Assembly: GCF_014647875.1 (NCBI RefSeq)
Contig: NZ_BMQA01000006.1
Span: 248,001-312,000 of the forward strand
Source: Streptomyces brasiliensis
GTDB lineage: Bacteria; Actinomycetota; Actinomycetes; Streptomycetales; Streptomycetaceae
DNA length: 64,000 nt
Reading direction: 5' to 3'
The translations under genes and the position numbers were made by a program. Positions 58,999 to 64,000 of the stretch are shown here, piece by piece. Position 1 is the first letter of the stretch. Every line of letters starts with the position of its first letter. The notes under the pieces were generated by a model, which was not told the origin of the DNA, searched no databases, and was given only the letters and a program-made list of their open reading frames with translations.

Positions 58999-59670
58999 TC
59001 AGTCGTCGTCGCCGAGGACCGGCTCCGGGAGAGTGCCGGCGTTGTGCTCGAGGAGACGCCACCCGCGGGCGCCCTCGCCGAGGACGGACCAGCAGCAGTT
59101 GGACAGGCCGCCGAGGCTCTCCCAGTGGCGGGCCTCCAGGCCGAGGAGGCGCCCGATGGTGGTGCGGATGGTACCGCCGTGGCTGACCACCACGAGGGTG
59201 CCGTCCTCGGGCAGCTTCTCGGCGTGCCGCAGCACGACAGGGGCGGCCCGGTCGGCGACCTCGGTCTCCAGTTCGCCACCGCCGCGGCGGACCGGTTCGC
59301 CGCGCTTCCACGCGGTGTACTCCTCGCCGTACCGGCCGATGATGTCCTCGTGCGTCAGCCCCTGCCAGACGCCCGCGTAGGTCTCGCGCAGGCCCTCGTC
59401 GCGGGTGATGTCGAGGCCGGTGAGGGCGGCGAGCTCGACGGCCGTGTTCGTGGCCCGCTGGAGGTCCGAGGAGACGATCGCGTCGGGCCCCAGGGAGGCG
59501 AGCAGCCGGGCGGCGCGGCGGGCCTGGCCGACGCCGGTCTCGGTGAGCTCGACATCCGTGGTGCCCTGGAAACGGCGCTCCACGTTCCACGAGGTCTGGC
59601 CGTGCCGCCACAGGATGATGCGGCGGCCCCGGCCGGGCCTGCGGTCCGCGCCCTCGCCGGTGCCGCTCAT
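58999..59670 (-). CDS. Histidine phosphatase family protein
   Basis: A 223-residue phosphoglycerate mutase-like phosphatase. The phosphohistidine motif is ILWRHGQTSWNVERRFQG, the second Arg and Glu lie in SSDLQRATNTA and RETYAGVWQGL, and the second His is in VVSHGGTIRTT. ATG at 59670 overlaps the rsfS stop by 4 nt. An in-frame ATG two codons upstream is also possible. Placement after nadD-rsfS suggests a role in sugar-phosphate or nucleotide dephosphorylation. Substrate unknown. Confidence 0.92.
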   Translation of the reverse strand: MSGTGEGADRRPGRGRRIILWRHGQTSWNVERRFQGTTDVELTETGVGQARRAARLLASLGPDAIVSSDLQRATNTAVELAALTGLDITRDEGLRETYAGVWQGLTHEDIIGRYGEEYTAWKRGEPVRRGGGELETEVADRAAPVVLRHAEKLPEDGTLVVVSHGGTIRTTIGRLLGLEARHWESLGGLSNCCWSVLGEGARGWRLLEHNAGTLPEPVLGDDD

Positions 59671-60113
59671 CGCCATTCCCCGCCCAGTTCGGCGGCCTCC
59701 TCGGCGGCCTGCAGCTTCGCGTGCTCCTCGGCCTTGCCGCGAGTGGCCTTCGCGTCGGCGGGCAGCTCGATCTCGGGGCAGTCCTTCCACAGCCGCTCCA
59801 GGGCGTAGAAGACCCGCTCCTCGCTGTGCTGGACGTGGACGACGATGTCGACGTAGTCGAGCAGGATCCAGCGGGACTCGCGATCGCCCTCGCGGCGCAC
59901 CGGCTTGGCGCCGAGCTCCTTCAGGAGCCGCTCCTCGATCTCGTCGACGATCGACTTGACCTGGCGGTCGTTGGGCGCGGAGGCCAGCAGGAAGGCGTCC
60001 GTGATCGACAGGACGTCGCTGACGTCGTAGGCGATGACGTCATGGGCGAGCTTGTCGGCGGCCGCCTGGGCGGCGGTGTTGATGAGCTCGATGGAGTGGT
60101 CGGTTGCGGTCAC
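59667..60113 (-). CDS. rsfS: Ribosome silencing factor RsfS
   Basis: A 148-residue RsfS/YbeB-type factor that binds ribosomal protein L14 and blocks subunit joining when nutrients are short. It has the family core DVIAYDVSDVLSITDAFLLASAPNDRQVKSIVDEIEE, then ESRWILLDYVDIVVHVQHSEERVFYALERLW. GTG at 60113 (VTATDHSIELINTAAQAA). It lies downstream of nadD and the LytR_C gene, the usual order, and is coupled to the phosphatase gene. Confidence 0.95.
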   Translation of the reverse strand: MTATDHSIELINTAAQAAADKLAHDVIAYDVSDVLSITDAFLLASAPNDRQVKSIVDEIEERLLKELGAKPVRREGDRESRWILLDYVDIVVHVQHSEERVFYALERLWKDCPEIELPADAKATRGKAEEHAKLQAAEEAAELGGEWR

Positions 60114-60316
60114 TACGAAGCTTTCGGTCGAGGACAGAGATCGGCTGGAGGTGTGGGGGTCGGCCCCGACATGGCACAGCACGTCGGCGGTCACTTGCCA
60201 TCAAGGGTCTCACGGCCCGCCGGGGGCACCCCACGTGATTATCGGATCACATGGGGTGCCGGGCCGTATCGGACTGCCGTCGTCCGGACCGCCATCCGGA
60301 TGAGGACGGCTCGTCG

Positions 60317-61990
60317 TCAGGACGACGACGGCTTGTAGTCCTGGCCGAGGACCACCGAGACATCCGCGTTCGCGCCGACGTCGCCCTTCGCCACGGCGCT
60401 CGCGGGCAGGCCCAGGGTCTTCGCGACCTCGGTGGCGTTCTCCTTGTCGGCGGCGTCCGAGTAGAGCACCTTCGACGTCGTGGCGGAGGATGCCGCACTG
60501 CCGCCGCCCAGGAAGGAGAAGCCGCCGTTGAGGAGGACAACGCGGGCCTTCTCGGCGTTGCCCTCGACCCCGGAGGCGTTCTGCACGGACAGGCGGACGG
60601 CGGAGCCGGCGTCGGGGCTCTTGGCGGTGCCGCCCAGGATGTCCTTCACCACACTGGCGCTGGTCTGCTCGCTCAGCGTGCCGTCGGACTGCAGGGGCAG
60701 CAGGGCCGTCTTGTAGTCGCCGCCCTTGGCGAGGTCGGCGAGCTTGGCGAGGAATGCGCCGAGGTTCCTGTCGGACAGCGGCGGCTCGATGATCTGCCCC
60801 AGCGTCTGCACGGTGACGGTCGCGCCCTGCGCGTCTGAGGACATCTTGCGCAGCACGCCCTGCATGACCTGGCCGAACCGCTCCAGCTGGGCGTTCTGGG
60901 CCTCGCCCGGTCCGCGGTAGGTGGCGTAGGCGACGGCCGCCTTGCCGCTGAGGGTCTGACCCTTGCCCTTGTGGACGAGCGGCGCGGTGCCCTTCTTCTT
61001 GTCCGAGTCGGGGACGTCGGCATTGGTGTCGATGTCGATGTTGCCGACCAGCGTGACGAGGTTCTGCAGATAGGGGGTGTCCAGGCGCCAGGTGCCCTCG
61101 ATGTTCGTGCCGAGGACGGTGTCGAGCTGGTCGCGGGTCCCGGAGGAGCCGTCGTCGCCGACCGACTTGGCGAGGGTGGTGACGGAGCCGTCATCGCCGC
61201 TCAGGGCGAGGGAGTTGGGCAGCAGGACGGTGGTGCCCTGCTTGGTGGTGGTGTTGTCGACCAGGAGCGCCGTGGAGGTGCCGCCCTTGGCCGTGTTGTG
61301 CAGATGGACGACGATCACGTCACGGTTCTGGTCGCCCACGGCCGTCGCCGTGCCCGACTTGGAGCCGGACGAGGACAGTCCGGGCAGCTTCCCTGCGTAC
61401 CAGAGGTAGCCGACGCCGCCGACGGCGACGAGGGCGAGGACGACGCACAAGGCGATGAGCCGGCTGCGGGCGCGGCGACGGGCCTCCTCGCGGCGCTCGG
61501 TGCGGTTCTCGGTGAACTTCAGCCAGTCGATGACGTCCTCGGAGTCGCCGTCCGGCTCCTCCACGAACGCGAACTGCTCGGTTCGGTAATCCCGTTCAGG
61601 GGCTGCCGGCGGTTCGGGATGGTCGGCCGGGCCGGGCTGCTGAGGGATGTAGGCGGTCTGTTCGGCGGTTCGGGGCGGCCGGCCGTCGGGGGCCTGCTGC
61701 CCGTAGGGGTCGTACGACGGCACGGGTGGCTGCTGACCGGTCCCGTAGGGGTCGTAGGAGGGCACCTGGGGGTGGCTGCCGGTGTCGTAGCCGTCGTACG
61801 GGGGCACGGGTGGCTGCTGTCCGGCGGCGTACGGGTCGTACCCGTAGCCCTGTTGCTGCGCGTACGAGTCGTATGTCCCCTGTGGGGCCTGCTGGGCCGG
61901 GATCTGGCGGTACACGGGCCTGCCGTACTCGTCGTAGCCGACGAGCTCGTACTGGTCGCCCGCGTACCCCGGGTCGTATCGGTCGTTCAC
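60317..61990 (-). CDS. LytR_C domain protein with degenerate LCP-like region
   Basis: A 557-residue membrane protein. The cytoplasmic N-terminus (about 1-190) is Tyr/Pro/Gln-rich with near repeats of PPVPSYDPYG. One helix follows (LIALCVVLALVAVGGVGYLW). The extracellular part has an LCP-like region (about 230-440) and a C-terminal LytR_C domain (about 460-557). LCP proteins attach glycopolymers to peptidoglycan, but the usual catalytic RSDT...RD signature is not seen (here DVIVVHLHNTAKGG and LLPNSLAL), so transferase activity is doubtful. GTG at 61990 follows GAGGGG. It lies between nadD and rsfS. Confidence 0.85.
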   Translation of the reverse strand: MNDRYDPGYAGDQYELVGYDEYGRPVYRQIPAQQAPQGTYDSYAQQQGYGYDPYAAGQQPPVPPYDGYDTGSHPQVPSYDPYGTGQQPPVPSYDPYGQQAPDGRPPRTAEQTAYIPQQPGPADHPEPPAAPERDYRTEQFAFVEEPDGDSEDVIDWLKFTENRTERREEARRRARSRLIALCVVLALVAVGGVGYLWYAGKLPGLSSSGSKSGTATAVGDQNRDVIVVHLHNTAKGGTSTALLVDNTTTKQGTTVLLPNSLALSGDDGSVTTLAKSVGDDGSSGTRDQLDTVLGTNIEGTWRLDTPYLQNLVTLVGNIDIDTNADVPDSDKKKGTAPLVHKGKGQTLSGKAAVAYATYRGPGEAQNAQLERFGQVMQGVLRKMSSDAQGATVTVQTLGQIIEPPLSDRNLGAFLAKLADLAKGGDYKTALLPLQSDGTLSEQTSASVVKDILGGTAKSPDAGSAVRLSVQNASGVEGNAEKARVVLLNGGFSFLGGGSAASSATTSKVLYSDAADKENATEVAKTLGLPASAVAKGDVGANADVSVVLGQDYKPSSS

Positions 61991-62006
61991 CGGTGCCCCT
62001 CTCGGC

Positions 62007-62681
62007 TCACTCGCCGCGGTACAGCTCGCGCTTGTCGATGTAGCGCACGACTCCGTCCGGCACCATGTACCAGATGGGATCGCCCTTGGCGACTCTCGCA
62101 CGGCAGTCCGTGGACGAGATGGCCAGGGCGGGGACCTCGACGAGCGAGACGCCGCCCTCGGGAAGTCCCGCGTCGGTCAGGAGGTGGCCGGGCCGGGTGA
62201 CCCCGATGAAGTGCGCCAGGGAGAACAGCTCCTCCGTGTCGAGCCAGGTCAGCAGCTGGGCGAGGGCGTCGGCGCCGGTGATGAAGAAGAGGTCTGTGTC
62301 GGGGTTGAGCGCGCGCAGGTCGCGCAGGGTGTCCACGGTGTAGGTGGGGCCGCCGCGGTCGATGTCGATGCGGCTCACCGAGAACTGCGGGTTCTCGGCG
62401 GTCGCGATGACCGTCATCAGATAGCGGTCCTCGGCCGGCGAGACCTTGCGGTGGGACTTCTGCCACGGCTGTCCGGTGGGGACGAACACCACCTCGTCGA
62501 GATGGAACTGCGCGGCGACCTCGCTGGCCGCCACGAGGTGCCCGTGGTGGATCGGGTCGAAGGTTCCGCCCATGACACCGAGACGGCGCTTGCCCGTGCG
62601 CACGGGCCCGTTGCCCGGCTGCGGCTCCGGGGCCCGCGCAGTCTCGTTCGCCGGACCGGTAGGCATGTGCTGCTCTCCCAT
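62007..62681 (-). CDS. nadD: Nicotinate-nucleotide adenylyltransferase
   Basis: A 224-residue enzyme making deamido-NAD from nicotinate mononucleotide and ATP. The nucleotidyltransferase motif [12 protein letters not shown] lies near residue 39 and [10 protein letters not shown] near the C-terminus. ATG 62681 gives a 30-residue N-terminal extension ([16 protein letters not shown]). The GTG/ATG further in are possible, and the true start may be shorter. It is first in the nadD-LytR_C-rsfS-phosphatase cluster. Confidence 0.94.
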   Translation of the reverse strand: MGEQHMPTGPANETARAPEPQPGNGPVRTGKRRLGVMGGTFDPIHHGHLVAASEVAAQFHLDEVVFVPTGQPWQKSHRKVSPAEDRYLMTVIATAENPQFSVSRIDIDRGGPTYTVDTLRDLRALNPDTDLFFITGADALAQLLTWLDTEELFSLAHFIGVTRPGHLLTDAGLPEGGVSLVEVPALAISSTDCRARVAKGDPIWYMVPDGVVRYIDKRELYRGE

Positions 62682-62769
62682 GCGTGCAGACCCTACCGGC
62701 CCGGCCCGCGGGGCCCGTTCGTCAGACCCCGGGGTGTACGGCCCGGGGTGAGGCCGTCGCGGACAGTGG

Positions 62770-62934
62770 TCAGCGGTCCCGGTTGAAACGGGTGGTGATC
62801 CACAGCAGGAGCAGCAGGATGAGGAACGCGCTGCCGCCCGTCACGAGCGGGTCGAGGCTGTTGTGGTTGCCGCCGTGCTCCTCGCCCTCGGCAGCGAGGG
62901 TGACCAACTGGGCAGCGGTGCTGTGGAAGCTCAT
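62770..62934 (-). CDS. Small single-pass membrane protein (54 aa)
   Basis: [20 protein letters not shown] followed by [17 protein letters not shown], one transmembrane helix ([13 protein letters not shown]) and NRDR at the end. The His/Asn-rich linker before the helix could bind a metal. It has no homologue I can name. It lies 88 nt upstream of nadD on the same strand and near a second small membrane protein. Confidence 0.65.
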   Translation of the reverse strand: MSFHSTAAQLVTLAAEGEEHGGNHNSLDPLVTGGSAFLILLLLLWITTRFNRDR

Positions 62935-63053
62935 CTTCGGCAGACCTATCCGGTGTGGGCGGGATAAAGACGTCGGCCCATCGTATGCGGGCGGCCCGAC
63001 GGCGATCACCCCGACTCCGCCGTTGGGGACGGGCGGGGAACGATCCGGGCGCC

Positions 63054-63215
63054 TCAGTCGTCCTTCTGCTTGTACCCGCGCAGCAGGAACCACGCGGTCA
63101 GTACGCAACCAAGGACCATCACGACGAGTACGATCCGCAGCAGATCGCCCGCCCCTTGCTGCTGGGCGGCGACGGCGGCCTCGGTCAGCCGGGCGGCTGC
63201 AGGGGTGTGTTCCAT
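63054..63215 (-). CDS. Small single-pass membrane protein (53 aa)
   Basis: ATG at 63215 with GGAG 9 nt upstream encodes MEHTPAAARLTEAAVAAQQQ, one transmembrane helix (LLRIVLVVMVLGCVLTAWFLL) and a basic/acidic tail RGYKQKDD. Below usual length limits for gene calling. Family not recognised. The short amphipathic N-terminus, single helix and charged end are typical of small membrane regulators. It is divergent from the M48 protease gene at 63320. Confidence 0.65.
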   Translation of the reverse strand: MEHTPAAARLTEAAVAAQQQGAGDLLRIVLVVMVLGCVLTAWFLLRGYKQKDD

Positions 63216-63319
63216 GGCGATGGACTCCTTCGGCTGTGCTGCCCGTCCACGGTATCTCCGCCTAGGCTGGGCACTGCTTCGGGGGCACTTCGGTCACACA
63301 GACGCACATGGGGGACCAC

Positions 63320-64000
63320 ATGTCCGACGACGGCCACGAGCAGAGCGCGCACGAGAACGTGCCGAGCAGGCAGCGGAGGCGCTTCCCGGGGATCTCCTCG
63401 CGGGCGTACGAGCACCCGGCCGACCGCTCCGCCCTGGTGGCGCTGCGCAAGCTGAGCGGTTTCGACACGGTCTTCAAGGCGCTCAGCGGGCTGCTGCCCG
63501 AGCGGAGCCTGAGGCTGCTGTTCCTGTCCGACTCGGTCCGCGTCTCGGACCAGCAGTTCTCGCACCTGAACGACATGCTGCGGGACGCCTGCTACATCCT
63601 GGACCTGGAGAAGGTCCCACCGATGTACGTCAATCAGGACCCGCAGCCGAACGCGATGTGCATCGGCCTGGACGAGCCGATCATCGTCGTCACCACCGGG
63701 CTCGTCGAGCTGCTCGACGAGGAGGAGATGCGGGCGGTCGTCGGCCACGAGGTGGGCCACGCGCTGTCCGGTCACTCGGTGTACCGCACGATCCTGCTGT
63801 TCCTGACCAGCCTGGCACTCAAGGTCGCCTGGATCCCGCTGGGCAACCTTGCGATCATGGCGATAGTGACGGCTCTGCGGGAGTGGTTCCGCAAGTCGGA
63901 GCTTTCCGCGGACCGGGCGGGGCTCCTCGTCGGCCAGGACCTGCAGGCCTCGATGCGCGGCCTGATGAAGATCGCGGGCGGCAACCACCTGCACGAGATG
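63320..64000 (+). CDS. M48 family metallopeptidase (3' end cut by window edge)
   Basis: The first 227 codons of a membrane-associated zinc protease of the HtpX/Ste24 (M48) family. The zinc motif HEVGH is in VVGHEVGHALSGH near residue 143. A hydrophobic helix follows (TILLFLTSLALKVAWIPLGNLAIMAIVTAL) and then the third-ligand region KSELSADRAGLL. The N-terminus is polar (MSDDGHEQSAHENVPSRQRR). ATG 63320 has GGGGGA at 5 nt. An in-frame ATG at 63308 is less well placed. M48 enzymes degrade damaged membrane proteins. Confidence 0.9.
   Translation, partial: MSDDGHEQSAHENVPSRQRRRFPGISSRAYEHPADRSALVALRKLSGFDTVFKALSGLLPERSLRLLFLSDSVRVSDQQFSHLNDMLRDACYILDLEKVPPMYVNQDPQPNAMCIGLDEPIIVVTTGLVELLDEEEMRAVVGHEVGHALSGHSVYRTILLFLTSLALKVAWIPLGNLAIMAIVTALREWFRKSELSADRAGLLVGQDLQASMRGLMKIAGGNHLHEM

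Noticed and set aside
60114..60316. Small gene between rsfS and the LytR_C gene
   Set aside because: Only shadow frames; no ribosome site or recognisable sequence.

Overview
The window is about 64 kb of high-GC actinobacterial chromosome. Gene content and order point to Streptomyces: leuA, an M4 protease with its inhibitor, era, ybeY-phoH, hrcA-dnaJ with a CIRCE operator, lepA/rpsT, holA, comEA-comEC, leuS, and the nadD-LytR-rsfS-phosphatase operon. GC-rich third codon positions, frequent GTG starts, 4-nt stop/start overlaps and tail-to-tail hairpin terminators without long U tracts agree. Most of the window is housekeeping core. Smaller accessory patches sit at about 3.1-6.9 kb, 9.0-9.7 kb, 13-17 kb, 30.3-30.9 kb and 54.6-58.8 kb.

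Left part (1-17.7 kb). A partial leuA with an upstream Leu-rich leader peptide is followed by a thermolysin-like protease and its emfourin-type inhibitor. Next come a GH1 glycosidase and the 5' half of an MFS transporter, fused at a deletion scar to the stub of another gene and followed by an intact MmyB-type regulator. After a frameshifted unknown gene come era, a lone PII protein, a degenerate cytidine-deaminase-fold protein and a second scar that joins the 3' ends of a regulator and an MFS gene. The conserved run MmcQ-CorC-YbeY-PhoH follows. A sugar region holds a PfkB kinase, a broken membrane ORF, glucarate dehydratase, 5-dehydro-4-deoxyglucarate dehydratase and a divergent IclR regulator.

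Middle (17.7-48 kb). A minus-strand series covers purine deaminase, RNase Z, HIT protein, a full-length tricorn protease, a lipoprotein, VOC protein, RsmE, nitronate monooxygenase, DnaJ and HrcA. Then come an MBL hydrolase, a DUF3097 protein, a Uma2 protein, HemW, a HATPase-GAF-SpoIIE phosphatase, a long-chain acyl-CoA synthetase, LepA, ribosomal protein S20, HolA, a YceI-like protein, arylamine N-acetyltransferase, ComEC, ComEA and DegV.

Right part (48-64 kb). leuS has its own Leu-rich leader peptide and intrinsic terminator, so leucine synthesis and leucine charging both appear to be controlled by ribosome-mediated attenuation. Divergent from leuS is a two-gene redox unit: a membrane protein with paired histidines like a di-heme cytochrome b, and a NuoF-like protein with a C-terminal ferredoxin. 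Two identical tRNA-Ala(GGC) genes flank a 4.3-kb block carrying a GT87 mannosyltransferase, two tiny zinc-ribbon proteins, an MFS exporter and a frameshifted MmyB-type regulator. The window ends with the histidine phosphatase-rsfS-LytR_C-nadD cluster, two small membrane proteins and a partial M48 protease.

The clearest non-routine signals are the paired leuA/leuS attenuation leaders, three MmyB regulator loci each damaged in a different way, the cytochrome b/NuoF redox pair, short repeats inserted in frame inside genes, and several palindromic operators near metabolic genes. No CRISPR array, integrase, transposase or rRNA operon was seen.
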